Origin: Petrolisthes cinctipes
Taxonomy: Eukaryota; Arthropoda; Malacostraca; Decapoda; Porcellanidae
DNA: 64,000 bases
Direction of reading: 5' to 3'
Assembly: GCA_033782935.1 (NCBI GenBank)
Contig: JAWQEG010000501.1
Span: 1,383,001-1,447,000 of the forward strand
A model generated the notes under the pieces. That model did not search any database, had not been told where the DNA came from, and saw only the letters and a list, made by a program, of their open reading frames with translations. Both the position numbers and the translations under genes were made by a program. This document shows, piece after piece, positions 1-11,516 of the stretch (its first letter is position 1; each line of letters begins with the position of its first letter).

Positions 1-135
1 TTACATTATACTCGTTTAAATAATGAATACCGGTACTTACATATGTATACAAGTGGAGTCTATTAGTATTCAATAAGACAGTTATGTGAGTGAGACTATT
101 CAGTGAAAAAATAAATAAATAAAAAAAAATATATT

Positions 136-360
136 GTGATGATGGTGGTGATGGTTATATTGGGGATGGTGGTAGTCCTAGTGATAGTGGTAGTGGGAAT
201 GATGGTACAGTATATATTGGGGATGGTGGTGGTAGTGGGGAAGTTGGTAGTAGTGGTGATGATGGGTGTATCATCACTATGTCACCACAAAGTAAGGATG
301 GTGGTAGTAACTATGAATGTAGAGATGATGATAAAGTGATGATGGTAACAGAGATAATGG
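136..360. repeat. GT/GAT-rich low-complexity repeat
   Basis: Imperfect runs of GATGGTGGT and GGTAGT. The apparent reading frame through it is only Met, Val and Gly and is not a gene. Confidence 0.8.
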
Positions 361-1167
361 TTATTGTGATGGATACGAATATTTGTACGAGTAGCTAACT
401 TTGATATGCTTCTAAAAATATCCCATTTTTTTTATATTAGATCCTGATCATTTAGGAATTTTGTCTCATTTCGCTCAACACACACGATTATTTGGTATAA
501 CACGTTATGGGGTATAGGCCTACCACGATTACGACCCTGCCAACGCCTTACCCGCATGTATTTTATTCAATAAAAAAATTATCTTGTACAGTAAATGTAA
601 AACCTGTTCGTGTTGGTGTAGTGAGCGATGCATTGCGAAACTTAAGGCTACTATCATGAGTGGACCCATGGCTTCATTTGCATAATCTATATTTATGTTA
701 TATATGAACATGGGTTCACAGTTGTACTCAATCAATTTTTAAATACCCGAAAGAAAGGAACTGGAGTGGGTAGTGACTTGTGACTGAAAAGTGTACTGAT
801 TTTGATGACTGAAATATGTCGTGATGGTGGTTATTGAACTCTGTACCGTCACGAGCAATAGTTTTACTCCTCATGCGAGAGCGAGGTCGAAAGCGCATCT
901 AAGAGAAGAGCTAGACGAACGAATATTTGACGATTCATAGTGGTCCCACAGTGTTTCCAGCTAAGGTGGAGTTCATTCAGGTGAGTAAATGGTTCTCTCT
1001 CAAGTCATGAAGCATTGTGAGACTTATTGAACCGGCCACGTTCGTTCGCCTGGCCCGTCTCCAACCACGGCCTGGGCCTCACTCTCGCGAGGGGAGGGGG
1101 GGGGGGTAAAGAAACTATTGTACGTGACTTGTTCCACGTAACTTCATTTTCTAGTTTGATTTCACAG
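361..1167 (+). other. Non-coding stretch with a possible leader exon for the piggyBac gene
   Basis: No convincing coding frame. Near its end there is a good splice-donor match (CAG followed by GTGAGT at 979-986) and, about 180 bases later, an acceptor-like TTTCACAG at 1160-1167, 20 bases before the piggyBac ATG. This could be a non-coding first exon and intron for that gene. It is inference from splice motifs only. A run of G sits at about 1092-1106. Confidence 0.35.
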
Positions 1168-1187
1168 GTTATTATATCGTGTTGGTA

Positions 1188-2897
1188 ATGGCTTCTGAGC
1201 CTCAGAATGACTGCAATATGGACGTGGGAGAGACCAGCGAGGAAGAGTTTAGTGAAGGATCTGATATTGACCTTGACAGCGAAGACAGTGACAGTACAGA
1301 TGACACCCATGATGTGGTTGCTGATAGTGGTGGTGTGTGGCTTCCAATCATAGGGGATGATGTTAGACCTACTCCCATTCCTTTTACTGCAGTATCTGGA
1401 CCACGACATGCCCCACCTCATGATGCACATCCAATTATTTCACTGCTTTTGTTGATGACAATATATTAGACATTATAATACGGGAAACCAATAGATATAG
1501 TGACCAATTTATTAGGGACAATCAACCTTATTTGGCTGCACATCCACACTCCTCTGTTCATGAATGGATTACAGCTGGCCACACAACTAAAAAAGAGATG
1601 AAAGCATTTCTGGGATTAATATTACTTATGGGGTTGATAAAGAAATTTAGTATAAATTCCTACTGGGATGTCAGTAACCCATGCATGTCCACACCCTATT
1701 TCACAGAACAATTCAACAGAAGAAGATTCTGGCTATTATTAAAATTTTTCCATTTTGCAGACAATGACAGTATCCCTGACCAAACCAGCCCTGATTACCA
1801 GTTGTACAAAGTTCAGTCTCTCATCAACCATTTCACTAGAATGTTCAAACATAACTTTCACCCTGGTGAAAGAGTATCCATTGATGAAAGAATGATAGGA
1901 TACAGAGGTAAAACTCCACATCTCCGGCAGTATATGCCAAACAAGCATCACAGTAGGTTTGGTATAAAGGTCTGGTGTGTATGTGATGCTGAGCTTGGGT
2001 ACACCAGCCATTTTGAAGTATATAAGGGTGCTGGTGATAATGAAGATGCAATGGGTGAGGGTACCACTTACAATCTAGTGATGAGGATGCTGAGGGAGGC
2101 TGATATTATGTACAGAGGGCACCATGTTGGAATGGATAGTTTTTTTTCTTCTCCTAAGCTCTTCCTTGATTTGTATAATACCTATCAGACTGTAGCCACT
2201 GGGACAGTTCGAGGTAATAGGAAAGGTCTACCTAAACAGTGTATAAAGTCTAAACTTAGAGATAAGGAGGTATCTGAGAGAAGGAAGGGGCATCTACTGT
2301 GTGTGTCATACAAGGATAAGAACAGGCAGCCCCACCTGTTGTCCACAGTGGCAAGAGCTGGTAAGACAAAGGTAACAACCAGGAGAAATGTTGTAATGGA
2401 AAAGCCAAATGTTGTCAATATCTACAACAAGGTGATGGTTGGGGTGGATCTGAAAGATACCAAACTGTATGCGTATCTGTCTGAAAGGCGCACAATGAAG
2501 TGGTCAACAAATTTTTATTATTTTTGCAGTATTAGGCACCAGTGTACTGAATGCTTATATTGTGTACAAAGCTAACATCAATGCACAACGACCACTTCTA
2601 AGACATGACTTCTTAATTTCTCTAGTGCATGCATTAGTAGGTGACTTCAGGCCTTTCAGAGGAGAAAAAAGACGGAGAAGTCAAGAGGAAATTAGGGCGG
2701 CTAGGGCTAGACAGGACATTCTCCCTCCCACACATGACATTGCTCAGCCAGTACGTGTTCACAACATTATAAAGCTACCAGGACAAACAAGAAGACAATG
2801 TGTAGGTGATCATGCCACTAGGGTGAGGTCCAGAGTGAAATGTTCAACGTGCAATGTGATAGTCTGCCCAATTTGTGTCGGCAAATATCATTCATGA
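1188..2897 (+). pseudogene. piggyBac-type transposase, two frameshifts
   Basis: PiggyBac transposases excise and reinsert DNA at TTAA sites. The acidic N-terminus starts at the ATG at 1188 (MASEPQ) and runs in one frame to about 1440. The frame then shifts and continues with a TNRYS motif and the DDE-type core, including FLGLILLMGL, the first Asp region in SIDERMIGYRGK, and HHVGMDSFFSS. A second shift near 2515 moves the end of the core (SVLNAYIVYK) into the original frame. That frame ends in a Cys-rich tail with CSTC and CPIC pairs, like the C-terminal zinc-binding domain of PGBD4-type proteins. All three pieces align in order with the family, so this was one gene broken by two indels rather than three ORFs. 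I did not find terminal repeats with flanking TTAA. Confidence 0.88.
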
Positions 2898-3239
2898 ATA
2901 GGCTATGGTGGGATGAGAGACAGTCAGAATAGGTTATTTTTTAGACAGTTTTTCCACTGTAAATGCATCACTCCCAGATGCACAACCTACGTGAATACCT
3001 GGTGTGCATTATTGATGCTACTACCGAGGCCCGGTTGAAATTTTTATGGAATGTAAAGTGGTGAGGGGCCTTGGGAATAGCATACGAAATGCACACCAAT
3101 GTAGCCTACACGTAGGTTCAGTGCATATGGGAAGGTGCATTTACAATGGAAAAACTCCCAATTTGTGTGTGCGAAAATTCTCCTTTGTCTCAGTTGATTT
3201 TTACTTGAAATTATTATTATTTTATTTTTTGCATGCGGT

Positions 3240-3240
<1 letters not shown>
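2898..3240. other. Intergenic, nothing recognised
   Basis: No supported gene or repeat, apart from a short CCCGG-containing segment. Confidence 0.5.

Positions 3241-3325
<85 letters not shown>
3241..3325. repeat. (TA)n microsatellite
   Basis: About 42 uninterrupted TA units, immediately upstream of the Penelope foldback. TA runs flank this element on both sides (the second is at 4380-4418). Confidence 0.97.
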
Positions 3326-3327
<2 letters not shown>

Positions 3328-3375
3328 TTAGTAATCACAAGTACACGTGATTTTATAAGTGCAGAATAACTCACA

Positions 3376-3516
3376 AGACTTAATCCTAGCATTGTGAGCA
3401 GATAGATAGTGAACAAAGTCATCTTTGTTAGTGGGTTTCCGGGAGGAGGACCTACCACTACTAACAAAGATGACTTTATTCACTATCTATCTGCTCACAA
3501 TGCTAGGATTAAGTCT
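3376..3516. repeat. 57 bp inverted repeat at the truncated 5' end of a Penelope-like element
   Basis: Positions 3376-3432 are the reverse complement of 3460-3516 with a single mismatch (GTTCAC against ATTCAC), separated by a 27 bp spacer. The right arm is coding sequence of the Penelope ORF. The left arm is an inverted copy of that same coding piece. This is the expected footprint of an inverted 5' truncation during target-primed reverse transcription. Confidence 0.93.
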
Positions 3517-4197
3517 GGAGTGGTGATAGGATTTTTTCTAAGAGCTTATAGGATATGTAGTAATGACAGCTTGGACGATGAAATTAAGTATATAATAGAG
3601 GCATTTAGGAAATTGAAATACCCTGCAGGTTTGCTGACTAAGCTTAAAAATAAAGCACTTAAAATCATCGAACGAAAGAAAGATGAAACTAATAACAGCG
3701 AGAAAAATGAGAAAAGATTTATATGTGTACCTAATTCTAATATTGGCTCGATATTAGATAGACATATGAACAAGGTTGGCTTAAAAATTGCAACATCATC
3801 TGGAAAGAGAATCGGCGAACTAACCCAGGCAAACAAGAACAAGCGTGTCAATAATAACAGCGTGATATATAGTATTCCATGTAATGGGTGTGACAAGATG
3901 TATATAGGAGAAACAGGAAGAGGTATAAAGAAAAGATTATATGAACATAAAGCAGACGTAAGGAAGCACAACACAGCTAATTCATTGGTACTGCATATTG
4001 AAGAATGTAATAATTTACCCAGATGGGAGGATTCATCAATCATTCATAGTGGTTTGGATAAAAAAATGAGGAAAGCATTGGAAGCAGCATACATTTGTAC
4101 AAAAAATGTTCATAATCATAGAGAAGGGTTTATGAAGTGGTGTAGATACTCAGCCAGTATAGCCCTGGAGTATAAAAGAAAGGAGGGGGTGAGGTGA
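3460..4197 (+). pseudogene. Penelope-like retroelement, C-terminal part with GIY-YIG endonuclease (5'-truncated)
   Basis: Penelope-like elements encode a reverse transcriptase fused to a C-terminal GIY-YIG endonuclease. Only the end of the RT/linker is present here (HYLSAHN, then FLRAYRICS, then KLKYPAGLL). The endonuclease follows: IPCNGCDKMYIGETGR holds the GIY-YIG signature in the variant YSI...YIG, followed by the catalytic Arg context KKRLYEHK and the conserved Asn/His/Glu segment NSLVLHIEE. The frame stays open to TGA at 4195-4197. The open frame extends upstream to an ATG at 3409, but residues before 3460 read through the inverted repeat and are not native. The RT catalytic core is missing, so this copy cannot move on its own. 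Confidence 0.9.
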
Positions 4198-4292
4198 GGT
4201 GAGGTCAGGTGAGATTAAGGAGTGGCAGGTGCAATGTAGGCCACCACCGGTATATATATCTCGGGGTACCCTCTTCTCTATGTCATTTCTCT

Positions 4293-4322
4293 CTGAAGAT
4301 GGACTCTGTGTAGTCCGAAACG
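4293..4322 (+). ncRNA. Hammerhead-ribozyme-like motif downstream of the Penelope ORF
   Basis: CTGAAGA (4293-4299, fitting the CUGANGA core) is followed by one extra T, then GGACT / six-base loop / AGTCC, a perfect 5 bp stem II, then GAAA (4317-4320). Penelope-like elements are known to carry small hammerhead ribozymes in their terminal repeats, so the place fits. Stem III is not obvious here and the extra T at 4300 disrupts the canonical core, so this may be a decayed or inactive version. Confidence 0.45.
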
Positions 4323-4376
4323 TAAGAGTAATAAAATAACTCAAAGCTCTATCCTGTGTTTACCTCCCACCCACAC

Positions 4377-4378
<2 letters not shown>

Positions 4379-4418
<40 letters not shown>
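4379..4418. repeat. (TA)n microsatellite at the 3' side of the Penelope element
   Basis: About 20 TA units. Confidence 0.95.
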
Positions 4419-4419
<1 letters not shown>

Positions 4420-4541
4420 CTACAGGAGAAATATTAGGCAGAACAGTAAGTACTTTCGCATACTAGCCTACATCTTCAAACATTCTGTCTGAAAATGTTC
4501 TATACGACAGTATTTACTGTCTGCCAATACTTCTCTTGTGG
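4420..4541. repeat. Imperfect inverted repeat, about 28 bp arms
   Basis: 4420-4448 (reading ACAGGAGAAATATTAGGCAG and on) is the imperfect reverse complement of 4514-4541 (TTACTGTCTGCCAATACTTC and on). The spacer is about 65 bp. It could be a small foldback element or the structured 3' tail of the Penelope insertion. Confidence 0.6.
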
Positions 4542-5395
4542 ATATTGTGCATATAATCCCACGGAATATGTATTATCCATTGTTTACGACAATAAATATC
4601 TGGAAAAAGGCATACAGGTTTTGTTCATTTTAATTTTGGTAGATACAGTGTACATCATGAAGTGATAGCAATGCATCTAAGGCTTGGTTGGATACAATGC
4701 CGTTTGAGTAGCAACTCATATAATATTATAAATATCACGGCAAGCAGTAAGAATACTTTGAGTAATAAGGGCACTATTCCGCACGGCATCTTATTATTTG
4801 TGTACTTCAATTTATATTCGTAATATTATTTGAAGGGCTATTGAAACGACTTTGTATGGGTGGAGAACAGTATTATAGTTATGCTATTAACATGTTTATT
4901 GCATTAGTTACTTAGTATGACAAGATGTTACCAATTTCAACAATAAACAAAAAATATCCACTTGCAGGGAGTAGGGGGGAGGAACAGTGCTGCCAGATAC
5001 CGGAAAATTTCTTTGTTTTAGACAATATTGAAGTCCACACAGGGTAATTTTATAAAGATTGCTGAAGAGTAAACAGAGAAATGTTTATCATCAAGAGTAA
5101 ACAGAGAAATTTCTATCGTCAAGAGTAAACAGGGATTTGTAAGGCAAAAATGTAAATTCTGAAGTTGAAGTTAGGGATATTTCGTGCAGCATATCTGGCA
5201 TCACTGGCTGCCGGGAGGCGGGAACTGTGGTACAGTCACAGACATTGTTTGATTTACATAGCCTATTTAAGGAAATTATATTTTTATAATTTCAATGATA
5301 TAAGGTTAAAACGGTGTCACTCCACACCATATATATTGCAGGAACAACCACACCATGTAATAAGGCAACATTTATAATTACACATGCAATACAAC
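4542..5395. other. AT-rich intergenic stretch with a small tandem repeat
   Basis: No gene supported. Positions 5064-5135 hold three imperfect copies of a roughly 33 bp unit containing AAGAGTAAACAGAGAAAT. The frame 5165-5377 is not recognisable and is probably spurious. Confidence 0.55.
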
Positions 5396-5648
5396 TTTTC
5401 CCTGATAATCATGTTGAAACTTGATTAATCAGTTTTCACTTTGACAATTATTAAATTGATTTTATTTACTTTATTACTCAAATCAAACTTGTCTTTATTT
5501 AATTAAAAATTAATTGGTGTATTATTTAAATGGAAAATGACTATTTTGACCCTCAAATATGATTATTTTTCGTTTTAATAATATAGTCATGTGACTAGAC
5601 TATGATCAGCGGAAAGACTATAAAAGGAATGTGCGCATGTGTATTACA
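5396..5648 (+). mobile_element. Promoter end of a third copy of the winged-helix element, left half
   Basis: This block is nearly identical to 21085-21290 and to the reverse complement of 60780-61165. It includes a TATAAAAG box at 5619-5626 and an upstream GTCATGTGAC, which is GTCACGTGAC in the other two copies. It stops at the left target duplication of the 3,990 bp insertion and resumes at 9647. The protein-coding part of this copy is missing. Confidence 0.85.
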
Positions 5649-6059
5649 CATAGAGCGCTTAACCCCCCCCTGGCGTGTCACCACCACAGAGCTATAAACA
5701 TAGAGCTCGCCACACCCCCCCCCTTGGCGTGTCGCCACCGGAAGTGGGTTGGCGGCCATGATGCCTGCCCATCCCCTCAACCCGCCAGCCTGTTAGCTTA
5801 TGCCAGGGTAAGATATTATTTCATTTATTCGGTCTTTTATTGATGATATGGTATATTAACTACATTATAGTGACTCACAATATATGAATAAGTATTTCTT
5901 TAACCGATATATTAGTGAATGGCTGATTAAATATAAATACATTTCGGTTAATAGGTGAAATTAGTTAGATAGACAAAACTATCGTTGGCTCTCATCCACA
6001 GTCACCTTCTTATAATATATATATACAACGTACTTAATCTCTATTATGATAAGTATTTT

Positions 6060-6262
6060 ATGTTCCCATTGTTATGTATGTATGTTAGAGTAATATGTGT
6101 GTATGTATGCATGTCACACTAGAATATGTGTGTATGTATGTATGTCACACTAGAATAATATGTATCTATGTATGTCACACTAGAGTAATATGTATGTATG
6201 TATGTCACACTAGAGTAATATGTATGTTTGTCACACTAGAGTAATATGTATGTATGTATGTA
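6060..6262. repeat. Minisatellite with TGTATGTATGTCACACTAGA units
   Basis: About six to seven imperfect units of 28-35 bp built from GTATGTATGTCACACTAGAGTAATAT. The same array occurs in the other plus module at 9130-9305 and inverted at 6965-7018. Confidence 0.85.
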
Positions 6263-7020
6263 AGGTAAGTAGAGGGAGACAGATTACAGTTACATATATT
6301 TGTCTTGTTTAATAAACCAGTTTAAGTTTAATTTCTTTGCATAATTTTCCGTATGGACATTATCTCAGCCTTGTTAATTGATTTAACAAAACCTTTATAA
6401 TTAAATAACAAGATACAATGCTTTACAAATCAGGGAAATGTCAATAACTGTGGAAAGAAACATACTATACAAGTACGTACGGGAGTTCAATGGGCAACTA
6501 TCTATACAATAGAGAGCTCGCCTGTGGTGACACTCCTCCCCTATCTAATAACACAGGGGTAAGCGCTCTATGTTTATAGCTCTGTGGTCACCACCGGAAG
6601 TGGGTTGGCGGCCATGACAGGTTGCCCTTCCCCTCAACCACAGAGCTACAAACATAGAGCGATCGACCCTGTGTTATTAGATAGGGGAGGAGTGTCACCA
6701 CAGTCTATCGCTCTATGTGTATAGCTCTGTGCTTTGAACTCCCGTACGTACTTGTATAGTATGTTTCTATCCACAGTTATTGACATTTCCCTGATTTGTA
6801 AAGCATTGTATCTTGTTATTTAATTATAAAGGTTTTGTTAAATCAATTAACAAGGCTAAGATAATGTCCATACGGAAAATTATGCAAAGAAATTAAACTT
6901 AAACTGGTTTATTAAACAAGACAAATATATATAACTGTAATCTGTCTCCCTCTCCCTCCACTTACCTTACATACATACATACATATTACTCTAGTGTGAC
7001 ATACATACATACATATTACT

Positions 7021-8640
7021 ATGTATGAAGACCCTAAAGAACACCAAGAGAACGATAGGATTGAATTTATCAGTGAAAAGAACAGAAATACGGAACCAAT
7101 GCCAGCGATTTCAATAACTGAAGAGAAACTAAGGGGAAAAATCAACAAATTTAGCAACTTCAAATCACCAGGAGTAGACAAGATCCCGAACTACTGGTTG
7201 AAGAAACTTAGTGCACTTCACCATCATTATACGCTAGCGTTTCAAAGAATATTGCGCAGAGAAGAGGAAACACCTGACTGGCTGACAACTGGTAATACGA
7301 CCCTTATACCCAAAAGTGAAGAAACGCTGCTACCGCGCAAGTACAGGCCCATTTGTTGCCTACCAACAACATACAAATGGCTGACAGGAGTCATAACCGA
7401 TGCAGTATATGAACATCTGGACAATGGTGACTATCTGGAAAATGAACAGAAAGGTTGCATCAGAAAAAGACTCGGCACTAAGGACCAGCTAATCATAAAT
7501 AAAACAATACTACAAAACTGCAAACAAAGAAATAAAAACCTAAGCATGGCCTGGATCGACTACAAGAAGGCATTTGACAGCGTACCCCACTCCTGGATAA
7601 TGAGATGCTTGGAACTATATAAGATCAATGAGGAAACAAGATCCTTCCTGAGTTCCCAGATGGCTAAATGGAAGACCACCCTGACCCTTAACCATACCAA
7701 AGGACAAATTGTAATTCCTAATGTCCACATACAAAGAGGGATTTTCCAAGGTGATAGCTTGTCACCGTTGCTTTTTTGCCTCACTCTAGACCCGCTTAGT
7801 AAAGTGTTGAAGACCCATAACATAGGATATGATCTAAGCATTGGCAGGGTCAGAAATACCGAAAAAACAGTTAACCACCTACTGTTTATGGACGACCTAA
7901 AGTTGTATGCCGAGTCAGACCAGAAACTGAACACCCTAGTTGAAACAGTCAAGAAAATTTTCAAGGACATTCATATGGAATTTGGATTAGATAAATGTGC
8001 AAAGTGTACAATCAAACAAGGAAAAAAAGTGGCAGCAGAAAATATTCACATAGAAGGAAATAGCTACATAGAAGATCTCGGAGAAGGTGCCAAATATAAA
8101 TACTTGGGAATAGAGGAAAATGCCACCATAGAACATAAAAAAGTCAGAGAAACCATCCAGAAGGAGTACACCAAACGCTTGAAGAAAATATGCAAATCAG
8201 AGCTGTCACCCAAGAACAAAATTACTGCCATAAACCAGCAGGCTATACCGGTCGTGACCTATAGCTTTGGTATAGTCGAATGGCCACAAGGTGAGATCGA
8301 TAAGTTGGATGTTAAGACCAGGAAAACGCTCACCCTACATAAAGTGACATATAGAAACCAATGCCTTGACTGAATGTACATCTCCAGGAAGGAAGGCGGT
8401 TTGGGGTTAACCGAAATAAACCATGCGTACAGGGCATCCATGGTGAGCCTAGGCCATTATTTGAAAAGTTCCCAAGATAAGATCATAAAAATGGTATCAC
8501 AATTCCACTCAGAGATACTACCTCAGCAAACATCTGTAGTTAAACTGGCACATACCTTCGGGCAGAACATCATTGAGGACACAGAAGCGACTTCACTGAT
8601 ATATATATCGGTTAAAGAAATACTTATTCATATATTGTGA
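7021..8640 (+). pseudogene. Non-LTR reverse transcriptase fragment (R2/NeSL-like) with one in-frame stop
   Basis: The translation shows RT motifs in order: KINKFSNFKSPGVDKIPNYW, the KYRPICCLP box, MAWIDYKKAFDSVPHSW with the first catalytic Asp, QRGIFQGDSLSPLLF, and the catalytic FMDD box in HLLFMDDLKLYAES. The frame ends at TGA 8371-8373, but the same frame continues with MYISRKEGGLGL, a normal continuation in this family, so the stop is a nonsense change. The N-terminal DNA-binding region and C-terminal endonuclease are absent. Both edges abut broken halves of the surrounding minus module, so the fragment sits inside, or replaced part of, that module. The clade assignment rests on overall motif style and is tentative. 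Confidence 0.82.
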
Positions 8641-9646
8641 GTCACTATAATGTAGTTAATATACCATATCATCAATAAAAGACCGAATAAATGAAATAAT
8701 ATCTTACCCTGGCATAAGCTACCAGGGCTGGCGGGTTGAGGGGAAGGGCAACCTGTCATGGCCGCCAACCCACTTCCGGTGGTGACACGCCAGGGGTTGG
8801 GGGGTTGGGCGCTCTATGTGTATAGCTCTGTGCCCTCAACCTGCCAGCCCTGGTAGCTTATGCCAGGGTAAGATATTATTTCATTTATTCGGTCTTTCAT
8901 TGATGATGTGGTATATTAACTACATTATAGTGACTCACAATATATGAATAAGTATTTCTTTAACCGATATATTAGTGAATGGCTGATTAAATATAAATAC
9001 ATTTCGGTTAAAAGGTGAAATGAGTTAGATAAACAAAACTATCGTTGGCTCTCATCCACAGTCACCTTCTTATAATATATATATACAACATACTTAATCT
9101 CTATTATGATAAGTATTTTATGTTCACATTGTTAAGTATGAATGTATGTATGTCACACTAGAGTAATATGTGTATATATGCATGTCACACTAGAATGTGT
9201 GTATGTATGTATGTCACACTAGAGTAATATGTATGTATGTATATATGTCACACTAGAATAATATGTATGTATGTATGTCACACTAGAGTAATATGTATTT
9301 ATGTATGTAAGGTAAGTGGAGGGAGAGGGAGACAGATTACAGTTATATATATTTGTCTTGTTTAATAAACCAGTTTAAGTTTAATTTCTTTGCATAATTT
9401 TCCGTATGGACATTATGTTAGCCTTGTTAATTGATTTAACAAAACCTGCATAATTAAATAACAAGATACAATGCTTTACAAATCAGGGAAATGTCAATAA
9501 CTGTGGATAGAAACATACTATACAAGTACGTACGGGAGTTCAAAGCGCAGAGCTATACACATAGAGCAATAGACTGTGGTGACACTCCTCCCCTATCTAA
9601 TAACACAGGGTCGATCGCTCGATGTTTGTAGCTCTGTGGTATTACA

Positions 9647-9765
9647 TCATTCCATCCTGGAACCTTATAACTGAGAGACGTACTCAACTACACACTCCAG
9701 TTATCTTTCACTCAGGCACTGCAATTGGATACCAACAAGCAACATTATCACCTAATATAACAGAT
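9647..9765 (+). mobile_element. Promoter end of the third winged-helix element copy, right half
   Basis: Matches 21288-21400 almost exactly (for example ACCTTATAACTGAGAGACGT) and diverges near 9757. It continues the block interrupted at 5648. Confidence 0.85.
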
Positions 9766-10740
9766 TATTCCGAGGAAAGGAAGCCTTTTGTACTTATTTT
9801 GAAGACAACTATATAATAACAGGAAAGCCAGGACACAGAGTACTACGTAATACATTATATGAGTGGCTGAGTGTTACAACCAGTCGAGCGCCACGCCTAC
9901 TTAAGCGAGATAATTGCCTTTAAAGTATAGGTAATAATGTCACGCGTAAGGTAAACACGAATAATCTGTTGACCGTTACTTCACTTCATCAACTTGATAT
10001 GACCACAGTATAACATATACTGTAGTATTTCAGACTTCATTAGAGGCCAAATTTTCTTAGCTTTTAACTGATATATGCCAAAAAGTGTTCAGTTCCCTAT
10101 TAAGAAAGATATTACAGGTATAATATATACGACTGCCATGGAGAATATGTGAAAAGTTATTCTCGTACTGAAATATTAGATTAAAATGGAGAATTGGTAA
10201 ATAATAATAAAATATACTATTTCGCTTAAGAAACTACATTTTTTAAGCATTCTATAGGTATAGTTTAGATGTAGGTACATTATAGAATAACTTTGAAAAG
10301 TTGAAAAGAGTGTGGTACTATCACAATTTCTCCGGTCTATCTAGCGGCTTCTAGCCTCTCTGCCAGGCGCCTGCCTCCAGGTGGGATGGCGCCGGTAGCT
10401 GCCAAACGTACGATTCAACATATTGCTTTTAACAGCGAGAGTTCTAAATAGTAGTTGATTATGTATCTGAGTTTGCTAGGTTAAACTGTTATGAATGAGT
10501 GGTAAGCAGGGGAACTGCTGAGTCATCATGCATCTATTTCTCCACACGGGCAAGAATTACAAAAGATTTTTTAATGGATTATAACAATCACACACCGCTC
10601 GCTTCTTCATCTGCTTCTGTAGTATGCTTATACAAGAAAATTTATTTATACAAAATAATTATAATCGTCACTGATCTTCTAATCGTTCTTTCGCCATTGG
10701 TATAAAATCGTAATATTTATGGAGTGACGTCACTATTCTT
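9766..10740. other. Intergenic, AT-rich
   Basis: No gene supported. A GC-richer segment at 10330-10410 has a vague resemblance to 16255-16300 (CTGGTCCG...GGCGCC-like words), too weak to call. Confidence 0.45.
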
Positions 10741-10900
10741 TCTCTTACCGCCTCGCCTTTCCTCCCTCCCTCCCTCCCTCTTCCTCCTGTACCCCGGTCC
10801 ATCCGTACTCACTCCCCCCCCCCCTCTCTCCCACTCCTTCTTAAGTTCCTACCCTCCTCTCAGTCACCACATCACTGATTCCCTCCATCTTCCTGTCTAA
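10741..10900. repeat. CT/CCTCC-rich low complexity
   Basis: Pyrimidine-rich stretch with CCCTCCCTCC and a C run of about 12. Confidence 0.8.
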
Positions 10901-11014
10901 ATTCTAATACGTCGCACTATCCATGTCCTTCGCCATTGTTTTTTACACTGAGGTACTGAAAGTAATTGTTACTAAGTAGGCTGATATTTTTGAGTCTGTC
11001 TTAATGTGTCCTGC

Positions 11015-11516
11015 TGTGTGTGTGTGTGTTTTGGTATGTGTGTGTGTTGTAATGTTTCCTTCTGTGTTTTGGTATGTGTCCTGTTATGTGTGTGTGTGTG
11101 AGTGTGTTGTTTCCTTCTGTATTTTGGTATGTGTACTGGTGTGTGTGTGTGTGTTGTTTCGTCTTGTATTTTGGTATGTGTACTAGTGTGTGTGTGTTGT
11201 TTCCTTCTGTATTTTGGTATGTGTACTGGTGTGTGTGTGTGTTGTTGCCTTCTGTATTTTGGTATGTGTCCTGGTGTGTGTGTGTGTTTCCTTGTGTGTA
11301 TTGTTATGTGTCCTGTTTTGTGTGTGTGTGTTTTTCCTTCTGTGTTTTGTTATGTGTCCTGTTGTGTGTGTGTGTGTGTGTGTGTTTCCTTCTGTGTTTT
11401 GTTATGTGTCCTGTTGTGTGTGTGTGTGTGTGTTTCCTTCTGTGTTTTGTTATGTGTCCTGTTGTATGTGTGTGTGTTTCCTTCTGTGTTTTGTTATGTG
11501 TCCTGTTGTGTGTTAA
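11015..11516. repeat. GT-rich minisatellite, about 45-60 bp unit
   Basis: Tandem units of the form TTTCCTTCTGTGTTTTGTTA then TGTGTCCTGTTG then (TG)n. The Cys/Val-rich open frames here are artefacts of the repeat. The array resumes at 11845-12022, so it was split by the SINE at 11517-11843. Confidence 0.93.

Larger units (their letters stand above)
5649..9638. mobile_element. 3,990 bp composite insertion with 8 bp target duplication (hAT-like ends)
   Basis: The sequence GTATTACA occurs at 5641-5648 and 9639-9646 on either side. The intact site reads straight through in the related copy near 21280. The ends are CATAGAGC on the left and GCTCTGTG on the right, an 8 bp terminal inverted repeat with one mismatch. 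An 8 bp duplication and CA-starting ends suit hAT (or P) elements. Inside, one 700 bp module occurs three times: plus at 5795-6495, minus at 6735-7018 continuing at 8590-8720, and plus at 8850-9545. Extra CACAGAGCTATA-type ends lie between modules, so the structure is nested. A reverse-transcriptase fragment interrupts the minus module. Confidence 0.8.

Noticed and set aside
1005..1430. 141-codon minus-strand frame
   Set aside because: It is the shadow of the piggyBac 5' coding region and upstream non-coding sequence, with a poly-Pro run from a G tract.
5165..5377. 70-codon plus-strand ORF
   Set aside because: No domain, AT-rich, adjacent to simple tandem repeats. Probably chance.
9870..9910. 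Old copy of the inner terminal repeat of the 14 kb element
   Set aside because: GTTACAACCAGTCGAGCGCC resembles the 25.86 kb end, but the similarity covers only about 30 bases with mismatches.
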